Positions 10,219-21,084 of a stretch of DNA of 64,000 bases are shown piece after piece. This DNA comes from Agapetus fuscipes (Eukaryota > Arthropoda > Insecta > Trichoptera > Glossosomatidae), in contig CATOGX010000095.1 in assembly GCA_951799405.1 (NCBI GenBank), forward strand, positions 29,001-93,000, in the 5' to 3' direction. The notes under the pieces are model-generated. The model did no database searches, was not told the DNA's origin, and was given only the letters and a program-made list of their open reading frames with translations. The position numbers and the translations under genes were made by a program. Each line of letters starts with the position of its first letter. Position 1 is the stretch's first letter.

Positions 10219-13047
10219 TTAAAGAACTGCTTTGATGTGTTTTATAGCTGCAAATGGCTTCTCCCCGGTGTGTATCAACTGATGGTTTTTCAAAGCATTC
10301 TTATGATTTGTTTTATAGCTACAAATGTTACACCCAAATGGCTTCTCCCCGGTGTGTATCAACTGATGGCTTTTTAAATAACTCCTTAGATTTGTTTTAT
10401 AGCTGCAAATGTTACACGCAAATGGCTTCTCCCCAGTGTGTCTCAACTGATGGTTTTTCAAAGCATTCTTATGATTTGTTTTATAGCTGCAAGTGTTACA
10501 CGCAAATGGCTTCTCCCCAGTGTGTGTCATTTTATGAGTTTTTAAATGAGTCCTACGATTTGTTTTATAGCTACAAATGTTACACCCAAATGGCTTCTCC
10601 CCGGTGTGTATCAACTGATGGCTTTTTAAATAACTCCTTAGATTTGTTTTATAGCTGCAAATGTTACACCCAAATGGCTTCTCCCCAGTATGTATCAACT
10701 GATGGTTTTTCAAAGCATTCTTACGATTTGTTTTAAAGCTGCAAATGTTACACCCAAATGGATTCTCCCCAGTATGTATCCACTGATGGCTTTTTAAAGA
10801 ACTCTTTAGATTTGTTTTAAAGCTGCAAATGTTACACCCAAATGGCTTCTCCCCAGTATGTATCAACTGATGGCTTTTTAAAGCATTCATATAATTTGTT
10901 TTATAGCTGCAAATGTTACACCCAAATAGCTTATCCACAGCGTGTCTCAATTGATGACTTTTTAAATGCCTCATTAGAATTGTTTTATAGCTGCAAATGT
11001 TACATGCAAATCTCTTCTCCGCAGTGCGAGTCATGTCACATTTTTTTGAAGATAACAAATAATTCATATTCCTTCTTCTCTGGGCTGGGACCCTTGACTT
11101 GGCTTTGCGTTGTAGCAAGCCATCAGACGTGGCCTCCATCGTGTGGCAGAACAACACTCGATGGATCCGCATTTGTTTTATTATACTGCATGTGTAGTTG
11201 CAGACAGGACACACATGGGGCTTAGTGGCAGGATTCTGCGCAGGAGCACCAACGCCTGAAATAAAAAAAAAACTGTTATTTACATTTATATAATGAGAAA
11301 TATGTGAATAGAATTACAAACTAATGTTTTCTTAACTATTTTACTGTTCGTACATGATAGTATGTACGCAATGACACACACCAATTTATTTATTTAATAA
11401 GTATGTACAGGACTGACAGGGAGACACCAAAACGTCACAATACATATAACATCATAAACATAAGAGAACAATACGCAGATACATTATTCTACACGTCCAT
11501 ACGTCGTTCTAGTACACAGACAGACTCAGATAGTAAGCGATCCACACCAGTTGTAAATATATCCAGGTGTGGGGCTGAGGAGGCCAGAGTATTGAGCAGC
11601 GACAGCGCACGCACTACCCAAGACTGACGGAGAATATACTTGTTGATGTAGAAGTAATAATGTTTAAATTTTGAAAAGATTTTTGTGAAACACTGTGGAA
11701 ATTCATTTTAAAAAATTGATTATTTTTCAATAAAAAAAAATAAAAATTAAATACCTAAATGAAAAACTTTGTTTTATTCCACTTTTATTGTTTTATTGTT
11801 AGTTACCCGAAGATGGAAGTAATTCCGAAAATATTTGTAACTTACTCAAAAACAATAAAAGTGAAATAAAACATTTTTTTAAATTTTATTTTTTAATAAT
11901 GTTTGTTATAACTAAAGGTTCCTGTGCACATTCCTGGTTTTGGGTGGGACGGGATTTACAGTCGTGTCCCTCTTATAGTCTTGTGTGCATGTGTGCATGA
12001 GACCCTGTAAGTACGACGCAGGTTCCATGCACAAGCTTTTGACGCCAGCGTAAATGAATCCCACAGATCGTTTTCGGATGATCCCGTATCGAGCATAGAC
12101 CATCGCATGTCGATGGTATGAAGCGTTGAAACAAATGAATATGATAATATTATGAATGAATGGAATCACTATAATTACTTAATCGGTAATTCCCCGAACC
12201 ATACATCTGTTTATTTTATTTTTGACTAAGGGCACATGAACACAATAACAGTAGAGCCTCCTTAATTCCAACTCCTAAAAACACAGGGACGTTCAGACTA
12301 TAGTATGGGACAAATTCTATGGAGGTGTAAAAAAAAATGGATTTATTTGTGTTTTATTTATTTAGTTTTTTCATTTATTTGAGTTAAACTAAAACTACAA
12401 ATAAACTCTTATTACACGGAACATTCCAGAGCACTCAAGCGCTCCAGAGCGCTCAAGGCTTGTTTGTTAGCAAACTGGTGGCGTGATGACACTATTTTGT
12501 CAATGTGGATTTATGTGTGGATCCTCACTGACACATACAAGTGTGATGTTTGCCCGCTGAGAAGAAAGCTCTGAATTCAATATTGTTCCAAGTCTGTTTC
12601 TAGGCGACATGATTTAATATAATTCAATAAAACTTCAGCACAGTGACTGAAGGGAAGTTTTAATCTAGATTAAACTCTTCTTGTTTAGAAAAGATGAATT
12701 CTCAGTGTTTTTATTGATTGCAAGCGTAAATGTACAATAGTTGAGGCATCCTCACAATAACAACGTATATAATAAGACAGAACGCGCGCCCAGTTACCTG
12801 AATGTCCCGCCACATTGATTCTGGCCACAAGTACGCGGCAGTCCTTCAACAAGCCAGAAGGTGGAGAGGCAGCGCACTCATTCTTTATCTTATCCAGTAC
12901 AGAGTCCTCGGCTTCCCAGGCCCTCTCTCGAGCCAGTCTCTCTTGCTTCACATCGCTCTCTTCAATGTCTATTTGTTCGCACAAGCGCACTAGTTGTGGA
13001 TCCGCTGACTCCGTGTCGGAATCCTGTTCTTGCTTCACAATATCCAT
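10219..13047 (-). CDS. ZF1: two-exon C2H2 zinc-finger protein, 3'-truncated
   Basis: Predicted nuclear DNA-binding protein of 428 residues. Exon 1 is 13047-12798 with start ATG at 13045-13047; the reading frame extends slightly upstream but only through non-ATG codons. It encodes an acidic, KQE-rich head (MDIVKQEQDSDTESADPQ). The donor is CAG|GTAACTG and the acceptor ATTTCAG|GCG at 11255, joined in frame within a glycine codon. Exon 2 gives a divergent first finger (CPVC...HRVLFCH) and nine C2H2 fingers of the form CNICSYKTN-x4-LKxH-x3-H, most joined by HTGEKPF linkers. A tenth finger begins (EKPF) but a 13-bp deletion between CATTTG repeats shifts frame, ending in AAIKHIKAVL. Paralogues ZF2 and ZF3 have complete final fingers. 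DNA target unknown. Confidence 0.85.
11770..11873. repeat. Foldback repeat in ZF1 intron
   Basis: Arms 11770-11794 (TGTTTTATTCCACTTTTATT...) and 11849-11873 are inverted with one mismatch. The inner loop has a second inverted pair (GTTAGTTAC / GTAACTTAC). The same structure lies in the ZF2 intron at about 37034-37137 and in the ZF3 intron near 53370-53475; in ZF3 the arms match better. No element boundary was resolved. Confidence 0.65.
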
Positions 13048-13821
13048 GGTAATCAACTAGAGAACACTCACGTACATTGATCAGCTAACAGTTCATGTGC
13101 AAACGCAAACCCACAGAGTATAGGTATATAGAGAGCTGAGTTCCTAATATTTCTTTGTATTTCCGGTTTTATCGAGATACTAGCATCACGTAGTGTTAAG
13201 AGCATTAACCACGACGTGTGTGTGTACGTGTGAGTGTGTTAGTGCACTTCTACACACGCGCTATGCCATGCTCCTATAATATTATTTCATATTATTATTC
13301 CATACCTACTCCCATTTCGTACAAAAAATAAAACAAAAAGTGAATATTTACGTGTTTTATTTATTGGCAGATAAGATACAAGATCAGATACAGAAATTAT
13401 TATGTTTTTTTTAAATCTATTGTTGTATCAGAAATATAACATAAAGTATGTACTTAGGAATAGTTTAAGACAGTTTTCTATTTTGGTACTAAAGTTATTG
13501 ATTGGCAGGTCAGTGAGGTTGACAACATAATTATCATCTAAAAAAAATGGTTGAATTATGCCAATTGAGGGAAAGGCGGCCAAATTATCAAATTACTTTC
13601 CTTATATGGGTATAATAATTGCAATTAACCAACATAATATGGTTGCTTGCGCATGTGCATGAGATGCGGACTCAAATTTTTAATTCATCTTTGCAATTTT
13701 CAATCAAAATATCCTTATTTAAAGAATTTTTGGACCTTGGTAAGCAATTATTATAGTAACAATGATTTATTTTGACACTTTTCTCCAAATCACAACACAA
13801 CAAAATCACAAAACATTTTTT

Positions 13822-13925
13822 CACGGCTGTATAGTCTAGTGGTTGACGCCACAGACTCAATATGCGAAGGTCTTGAGTTCGGTTCCCAGCGGAGAAAATA
13901 AACAGCGTTCAGCAAATGAATAAAA
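13822..13925 (+). mobile_element. tRNA-like SINE head
   Basis: GTATAGTCTAGTGGTTG resembles a Pol III box A, and GAGTTCGGTTCCCAGCGGAG about 45 bases later resembles box B. The spacing is tRNA-like, but no acceptor or anticodon stem folds cleanly, so it is a SINE-type derivative and not a tRNA gene. Confidence 0.5.
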
Positions 13926-14170
13926 TAGCAATACCCATGTCATTTTATGAGTAGCGGTCCATGTAATCTTCCCGGCGGATTTCTTATAAATTTTCTTCGG
14001 AGTGGAAGCGGCAAAACACGTACATTGGTTCAAGTTGAGACACTTCCTGGACCGCTTTCACCTGCGGCTTGAAGTTTTCTGGTCGAGAAAAACATCCCAC
14101 CTGCAAAAAAACAACATGATAAAATATCGTATCCGATGTTTGAAATGAACCTCACCATATAATAATAACT

Positions 14171-14181
14171 GTGTTACTTAT
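14171..14181 (+). repeat. Harbinger left terminal inverted repeat
   Basis: GTGTTACTTAT, the exact reverse complement of 18923-18933. A semi-palindromic motif TTATGCCTGGTATAA follows just inside, at about 14194. Confidence 0.75.
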
Positions 14182-14378
14182 AAATTGGAGATTTATGCCT
14201 GGTATAACGAGGGAATAGCAATAAATTGTTACTTATAATCATTTCATAAAGTTAACTCGGGTATAGACCTGGCTTAACGACCTAGAGCCATTATTCCTGG
14301 TTGGAGGGTAGTATAAGCTTGGAATAACAAGTTTTTGTCAAATGACATCTGTCAAAAGTGTAAATCGTATTCAAAAGT

Positions 14379-15979
14379 ATGGACGGATTTTCGCAATTCT
14401 TGACAAATTTAAATAGAATTAGCAACATTCGGGCACGAAAAGTGTACAAAAAAAGAATTGATCCCTTTACGAAATATACGGATTCAGAATTCAGGAGCAA
14501 ATATCGCTTTTCCAAAATTAACATGCGGTACATAATAAATTTGGTGAAAGACGATTTGGAAGGTTGCAAGCGAGGTGGAAAGATTCCTGTAGACCTTCAA
14601 GTACTAGCCGCTATTCGGTACTGGGGTCGAAATGAGGTAAGAATCAATATAATTATTGACCTAATCGATTGATGTTGATTGTAGTTCGCAATTACGAAAT
14701 TTCTAACCTCACAATTCTTAAATAAAGTTTTAAGCTTTCACTCACAATTGTTGAATAATTTGCAGATACAAGATGACTGTGCTGATATCCATGGCTTTAG
14801 TCAACAGACGCTATCCAGGGTGTGCCGAAATGTAGCAATTGCATTTGCAAGAAAGGCCCCTGAGTTTATAAAGATGCCAGCATCGTTGGAAGAGCAAGCA
14901 GCAGTAATCACAGGTTTTCATGCCATCAGTGGTTTTAATGGAGTTGTGGGTGCCATAGATTGCACCCACATACGTATACAAAAAGTTGGTGGTGAAATAG
15001 GACCACTTTACATAAATAGGAAAGGATATTACTCCTTAAATGTGCAGGTATTTAATCATAATTTTCAATATACGTTGTGAAAAAAACCCTATAGTTATGG
15101 TAAAAAGATGCTGACATCGGTTTTATATGGGACTGTCTTCCATAGCAACCGATAACAAACTACTTATATGGGTTTTCCATAGCAACCCAGCCGGGTGACG
15201 ACACAATATTGTCTATGACAATTCATGCGTGGACCTCATTGCTGTTTTCAGATTCTTGGAAATCAGAAAGAATGCTGTAGATAGTAACTTCTCAAATAAT
15301 TTCTCTCATCTTAAATACTTATTAAATAGTTGATGTCTTTTCACCAGGTGGTCTGCGATGCCAAGCTGAAAATAAGGGATATTGTTGCCCATTGGAGAGG
15401 AAGTGCACATGACAGTCGCATATTCAGGGAGAGCAGCATAAGGCAACGATTCGAAAATAACGAATTCAGAGGTCGGCTAGTGGGAGATGGTGGTTATGCT
15501 TGTACTCCCTATTTATTTGTGCCACTTCGCAATCCCACAAACCCTAGTGAAATGGAGTACAATAAAGCTCAAATAAGCACAAGAAATACGGTGGAGAGAT
15601 GTTTTGGAGTTTGGAAGCAAAGATTCCGCAGTTTGCTCTGTGGTATGCGAGGGTCATTACACACCATCAAAACCACAATAGTAGCTTTGGCTGTGTTACA
15701 CTGCATTGCTATCGATTTAAAAGATGGACATTTTGGTAAGAAAAATAAGTATATTTTTTCTAGAAATAATTATTTTTTATTATACCAGTGAAAACACAAA
15801 TTTTAGTATAAATGCCAGCTAGTTACTAAAACATGATAGACTATCTCCCCAATAGTATTAACTTAAATTTGTTTACAGATATATCGGAAGAAACTCAAGT
15901 GGAGGAAGTAAATAACTTGGAAAATGACAATCAAATAGGTATTATATCCAGAGAAGTTTTTATTCGGCAGAATTTCTAA
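14379..15979 (+). CDS. Harbinger transposase (HARBI1-like), four exons, 342 aa
   Basis: Predicted nuclear DDE transposase. Exons are 14379-14636, 14766-15047, 15348-15735 and 15879-15979. All introns are GT-AG (GAG|GTAAGA, GCAG|ATAC, CAG|GTATTT, CCAG|GTGG, TTG|GTAAGA, ACAG|ATAT) and frame is kept throughout. The N-terminal half has a helix-turn-helix-like region (HGFSQQTLSRVCRNV). Catalytic candidates are D151 in VGAIDCTHI, D227 in LVGDGGY and E263 in RNTVERCFGVWKQRF, giving DD35E spacing; the conserved AHDSRIF is also present. Length is close to that of vertebrate HARBI1 (about 350 residues). No stop or frameshift was seen. It probably acts with the Myb/SANT protein encoded on the opposite strand. 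Domestication is possible, but the flanking inverted repeats favour a real transposon. Confidence 0.9.
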
Positions 15980-16703
15980 ATTTTATTTTATTATACCTTT
16001 TGCTTGTGTCAATAAAAACCTAATTAAACATGTGCTTTTTTTTATAATACTACTTCACAATAAAACTATAAAGTTGCTTAGAATCTTTTTTTTAACAATA
16101 TGGAAAAATTACAGAGAATACTATTTAAAAAAAAATGTCTACATTCTCTGAAGCTAACATTTTCAAGATGTTGCAAGAGATTGCTAAGAGAACTAAACTT
16201 TAGAATTTCCAGGGTTTTTTTATATTAAATTCTTGACATTTCCATCAATTTTGTTTATTTCTTTTTACAAAGTAAAAGCCATGCTTTTTGATAAAAAAAA
16301 AAACAATAAGCTTGAGGAGTATTGAATGAGACAAAATTAGAAATTGTGATTGAATTTGTACTAGTAAATCTCAAAAGTATTTTGGAAAGAAATGAAAAAT
16401 AACCAGAGAACAGAGAAAACAAGTTTAGAAAACAGTTTAATTGAAAAATAAATTTGAGAACAAATCAATGTTACAAAAAAAAATTGAATGATAAAATGAG
16501 AACAGTTTGGAAACAAAACAAAGTGACGTAAAAATGAAACAAAACAAATACATGTATCGTAAACAATTGATCTCATACCCATGGAGATGAAAATTTTGAG
16601 AGAAGTATAACTTAAATATGGACAGGAATGATTGTGTAATGAAAGAATGTGACTTAATGGAAAATGTGAGAAAAGTATTCACTAAATATTAGATGCGACT
16701 TGA

Positions 16704-18678
16704 CTACTCTAAGAGCTCTATCGTTTCAATGTGCTCTGCTCTTGCCATTTTCATTTTTAAAGTGCTCTCCTCTCTCGCCAATTCTACTCTTACAAGATGC
16801 TCCTCCCTGGCCCATTCAAGTTCTTTTTCACTCCTCTTCTTCATCAATTCGCGCCGGAGGTTCGCGTCATCGTGGAGTATTTTTATTTTTTGAGAATTCT
16901 CTTCCCTCATAAGCTTCAGAGTTTCCTCGTAAAGCTTATTTTTTAACTCCTCATCCTGATTTAATACCTGCAATAAAAAATAAAATAATACTGATTATAG
17001 GTGCCATGTATTTTTAGTTTGTGTAAATTATATATGTGATAAATTACTTTTTTTGCTTTTTTCTTGATTTTTCTTTTCGGAGTCTCAAGGCCTGTCAGAG
17101 GAGTCGAAGAGTGTTCCTGTAAATAAAATGGGTGGAAATTTAATAACTTACGTTAATTAAGTTTTCAAAGAAGAATTAAGCAAGCATTTCTTTGAAAAAA
17201 AATAAGTTGTTAAGCGCTGTTTTGTAACTTTGACCACCTCATTATCATAGCTTCTTGGATGCAGATGTATCTTCAAAAATATTAACCAAACCTCTGACAT
17301 TCATCTCCACTCTTAACTAAAGGGCAATACAGTAAACCTACGGGACCTAAAATACTTGCAAGAAATGACATTAAGGGAAAACAATTATGTGGGGAATGAT
17401 AAAGTAAAAAAAGAGTTAAGGTACTAAAAATTAATATCATTACAATATTTATTACACTTACGGATATGCTTCCAGCTTCAATCATGGCAGGTTTTACCGC
17501 ACTTGCTGTCCATGCTGTATCCACATCTACATACTCATAAAAAACTGGAGATTCAACCTGCAAAAAAACAAATATTTGGAAACATTTTAAAGCCAATAAA
17601 GATGTAATTATGTGTGTAAATATCAATATGCAAATTAAAACATGAGAGTGAATTACATATCCTTGATGTATCCATGTAGAAAATCATAATAAATAAATAT
17701 AGTATGAACATTAACAAGGGCCATGAGCATTCCTTCGCTGTGAGCACGATACAAGTCCAGCAATTATATTAATACACTGATATGAGCAGATTATATAAGG
17801 AACAAATGCTCAATCCAAATGTTCACATCGAGCAAATGATCATTTCAGTCGCCAGTTTAACATTAGATATGACCTAAGAAACCAGGTTAAACATTTGACG
17901 TTGAAAATATTAGCAAATACGAAAACATGATATTACCATTAAATTTGTCTCCGCAGGTTCAGAATTTGTTGTCAAATTGCTATCCACAGTATTTACCTGA
18001 GAAAAAATAATTAGAAATATGAAATAAGTTGTAATGCTCACAAATATAATATTTATAACAATTTCTGTGTTACTTATAAATTGAGAATAAGATATAAATA
18101 AAAAAAACATAATACGGACCTTTGCACGAATCGAATCACTATCGAATTCGTTTGTGTCTGTGTCGAATTCTGACGGCAACAACTCGACTAATTCAAGATC
18201 TTCAGGCAGTGGACTTGGAGGTTTGGGGCCTCCACCTGTAGCAAATACTTGCCGACGATGGTCGCCAATTCGTTTTTTCGAAGCTGACTTAAACACCTTC
18301 CACTGGCTTTTCAACTGAGTAAGGTCTCTTTTTTTTTTGTTTAGTGCATTGAATCTAAAAAGTAAAAGTAACATTTCTCTCAAAGCATTACGAAAAATAC
18401 AGATTACGACATTGTGATTAAAATAAGTTACACTCACTCATGGTCCACCTTCTCCCAAGCCTCTTTTTTTACTTTTAGGGCATTTGTTGTCAGAAGTTTG
18501 CTCTCGATCACACTTATATGGGAACGAAGGCACTCCCGGAGAAGTGTCTGAAATATGTAAAATAGAGGTTGGATTATTCTTATAACAATGTAGTCACGGG
18601 TGGCGGATATTTTATTTTTATAATTCTTACCTTTTCTTCTTCCTCCCAATTTGAATTACGTTTTCTGGGATTCATCAT
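16704..18678 (-). CDS. Myb/SANT-like DNA-binding protein of the Harbinger element, seven exons, 293 aa
   Basis: Exons run 18678-18631, 18547-18438, 18354-18120, 17996-17937, 17557-17462, 17116-17048 and 16967-16704. Every junction is GT-AG and in frame. Two adjacent ATGs start the protein (MMNPRKRNSNWEEEEK); either could be used. Residues about 9-85 form a trihelix of the Zeste/Myb_DNA-bind_5 kind: NWEEEEKTLLRE, ALKVKKEAWEKVDHEFNALN, RDLTQLKSQWKVFK. A proline- and acid-rich middle follows, then a basic patch KRKIKKKAKK (probable nuclear localisation), then a charged C-terminal helix that looks like a coiled coil. In known Harbinger systems the partner protein binds the element ends and brings the transposase into the nucleus; that role here is inferred. 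No disabling mutation was seen. Confidence 0.85.
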
Positions 18679-18922
18679 TGAAAAAGCTCCTATACGCGGT
18701 GTGTCAGCTGTCAGATTAGAATGTCAAAATAATGCGCGCTAGAGGCATAAATAAAAATCTGCGCATGCGCAGCCTCAGGGTGGTAACATCGAAAAATAAT
18801 TTATTGAGAACAGTAATTCCTTGCTTATGCCATGGTTATAAGTAAGAAAAATTTATGCCAGGTATAACTTTTTACACCTGGCATAGCTATGCCCGGTGAT
18901 AAGCTTAGAATAAGAAAATCTA

Positions 18923-18933
18923 ATAAGTAACAC
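18923..18933 (-). repeat. Harbinger right terminal inverted repeat
   Basis: ATAAGTAACAC, the exact inverse of the left end. Internal motifs TTATGCCAGGTATAAC and ACCTGGCATAGC lie 30-80 bases inside. Confidence 0.75.
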
Positions 18934-19761
18934 TAAGTGTAATATTACCTTCTCTACGAATAAAACTTGCAGCGATGGAATATAATGTCCTTTTTACTGA
19001 ATAGTTCACGTTTTTAGATCGAAGACAAAGTTTTTAACTCCGCGTGGAATCTGCTCTGGGGGGAAGTACGGAAATGGCTGGGTTTTGCTACATGCAGAGC
19101 GAGCGTAGTAATAATATTTCACTTTATAATTTGACCATGAATTAGACACGGCGATTTAAACAAAATTTCATTTACCAGTGAAGTTATAAGTTTTACAGAT
19201 TCCTGTATTTTATATTTCCTAATATCTGCCTTCATTGACCCAAAACTTGAACAAAAATGGTGATTAAGACGCACGATCCTTTAGTCAAACTGAGAGATTA
19301 GCGCCTCTACTTATAAGAGCAGTCAAAGCTCTTTATAACGATAGGTAGATGCGACTTTTCCGGGTTTGCGCAAACCACAAACGCATACATCGCGAAGACA
19401 GCCTCCAAAGATAGCCCTTATGTTGTAAACAAAAACAAATCCCTAAATGTAGGGAAAATAAAACGTACATTTCCGGAGACTTTGTCTATGGTAGGGGGGG
19501 GCTAAAAATACCGCGAAATCAATAAATTAAAAAAATCTTCAGTAAAAAATTAAAGTTTACGTAGCATAGACATAGAAAATGATAGATAGATAGATTTATT
19601 TTCACATTAAAGTACATGACAGGTTTTAAACCTTATGCATACAATAATTAAAAAACATTCACAAGTAACCGAAATCAGCTTAGGAGAAACGGAAGCCTCT
19701 GTCTAAGCTGATTTTCACTCAGGTGGAAGATATCAACCGAAGAGGAGATCTCATTGAGTAT

Positions 19762-20445
19762 TAGACATGGGTCGGTACGCGTTTGTGCGATACTGAACCG
19801 ATATCAGATATTGCGTACCAATATCGGATTTTAAAACTATATATTGTAATATCTATATATTGGAGATGCGGCGCGGTACCGCGCCGCATATCAGATACCG
19901 ATATCAGATATTACAATATATAGTTTTAAAATCCGATATTGGTATGCTATGAATACCTACGAATCCTACGATGTATTATTTACGCGATAAACCTAGATAT
20001 GTATTTTGATGAGGCTTCGGTTTTATCTATCTAACATGTTACGGAACCAGTAGAATTTGGAGTTTGAAATCAAAGTTTATGAAATTTTAAATCGATTTTT
20101 ATTTTAAAGGATTTCTACGGTTTGTATGTCATAATTCATTAAAATTTTAAATTCCTAGAAAAGTAGCATAATGAAATGAATTGCGTTTAATTAAACAAAT
20201 AATTACGCGGCGCGAATACATAGTTTTTTTTCATCCATAGATATCGTGGATCGCAATATCTGATATTCGGAGAACCCAGAACCCGAAAACACAACGCTGT
20301 ACGCGCGCGCCGCGAATACATAGTTTTTTTTCAATACATAGTTTTTTTTCAATACATAGATATCGTGGATCGCAATATCTGATATTCGGTTTTGATCGCA
20401 ATATCGGATATTGAAACTATATACGGTTTGAACCGCCCACTTCTA
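19762..20445. mobile_element. 684-bp hAT-type MITE with internal palindrome
   Basis: The ends TAGACATGGGTCGGT and (reverse complement) TAGAAGTGGGCGGT are related inverted repeats. TTGAGTAT is duplicated at 19754-19761 and 20446-20453; 8-bp duplications with TAGxxxTGGGC-like ends fit the hAT superfamily. The same site is empty in the ZF2 flank. Inside, a 34-base segment beginning ACCAATATCGGATTTTAAAA is repeated inverted, and ATATCAGATATT-type motifs recur many times. No coding region. Confidence 0.8.
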
Positions 20446-20766
20446 TTGAGTATAGCCATTGCCCTCCCCACAGTCATAACCCTAGGTAGGTTAGTCCTGC
20501 ATCTTGGGAGTAGCAATATATGACTCCGACGAAACGTGGAGAAAATCGTTCTTCTCTTTTGCACGGTCAGTAAAATCTGTTTTTTTCATTCTTTAAAATG
20601 TCTAACGACCGTAATCATAATTTAAAACCCATGAAATAAACTTGTCTAATTCTCATACCTACTAAAATATGGCTACATTTCATAAAAATCAGTCAAGCCA
20701 TCTCATGGGAGTGTCATCAGCATCACAAATGCACAGGCAGAGACATGTAAGTTTGTGCTTACAAAC

Positions 20767-20945
20767 TGTTGTATACTTGATTATTTGAGGTTTGGTATTT
20801 CAAATATACAATAAGAATACTTTGGTGTATTTGTTGGTTTATTATCACTATGGACTGTAACTATTCACATGTGAGATATATAGCAAAAGGTGAATTCTCT
20901 CTGGGCAGTGCTGCCAACACTCTTATATTAATAGTGCTGCCAACA
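20767..20945 (-). repeat. 3' LTR (179 bp) of the Gypsy element
   Basis: Starts TGTTGTATACTTGATT and ends GTGCTGCCAACA on the plus strand. It matches the split 5' LTR except for an extra 18 bases near the outer end of the latter. It is short for a Gypsy LTR. Confidence 0.85.
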
Positions 20946-21084
20946 TCTCCCTCTTTTAAGAGTTTTTCTCTATGTGAACTTTAATAATGAGTTACATTTT
21001 TTTATTTCAGACTTATTTCTAATTGAGTAATACTTATATTTTATTATAGTAAGCATGAAAATAGTTTTATTGAAATGTAAAAAA

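Larger units (their letters stand above)
14171..18933. mobile_element. Apparently intact autonomous PIF/Harbinger DNA transposon
   Basis: A 4.76-kb element bounded by 11-bp inverted repeats GTGTTACTTAT / ATAAGTAACAC. It carries the two genes typical of Harbinger elements, arranged tail to tail: a transposase on the plus strand (14379-15979) and a Myb/SANT protein on the minus strand (18678-16704). Both splice into uninterrupted frames. Subterminal copies of TTATGCC(T/A)GGTATAA lie near both ends and are candidate protein-binding sites. TAA follows the right end directly, while on the left TAA is two bases away, so the expected 3-bp target duplication is imperfect. Confidence 0.85.
13104..19370. 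mobile_element. 6.3-kb insertion in the ZF1 5' flank
   Basis: Comparison with the ZF2 and ZF3 5' flanks shows their sequence is continuous where unit 1 has this block. The ends are CGCAAACCC (13104-13112) and GGGTTTGCG (19362-19370), perfectly inverted over 9 bases. It contains a SINE-like piece and the whole Harbinger element. Its outer regions (13113-14170 and 18934-19361) contain no recognised gene. Whether the 9-base inversion marks a real transposon end is uncertain. Confidence 0.55.

Noticed and set aside
10254..11225. Long plus-strand open frames with repeated YSCKCYTQMASPQ-like units
   Set aside because: They are the antisense of the ZF1 finger array; the same shadows occur opposite ZF2 and ZF3. 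Periodicity comes from the 84-bp finger repeat.
11403..11642. Possible coding relic in the ZF intron (minus strand QSWVVRALSLLNTLASSAPH)
   Set aside because: It faintly recalls a retroelement ORF end but has no catalytic motif or boundary and is present in all three introns. Not enough to annotate.
11912..12169. 85-codon minus-strand frame in the ZF intron
   Set aside because: No recognisable domain. It is conserved among units only as much as the rest of the intron.
12802..13060. Plus-strand frames opposite ZF exon 1
   Set aside because: Antisense shadows of the MDIVKQEQ exon, repeated at 38066-38324 and 54403-54819.
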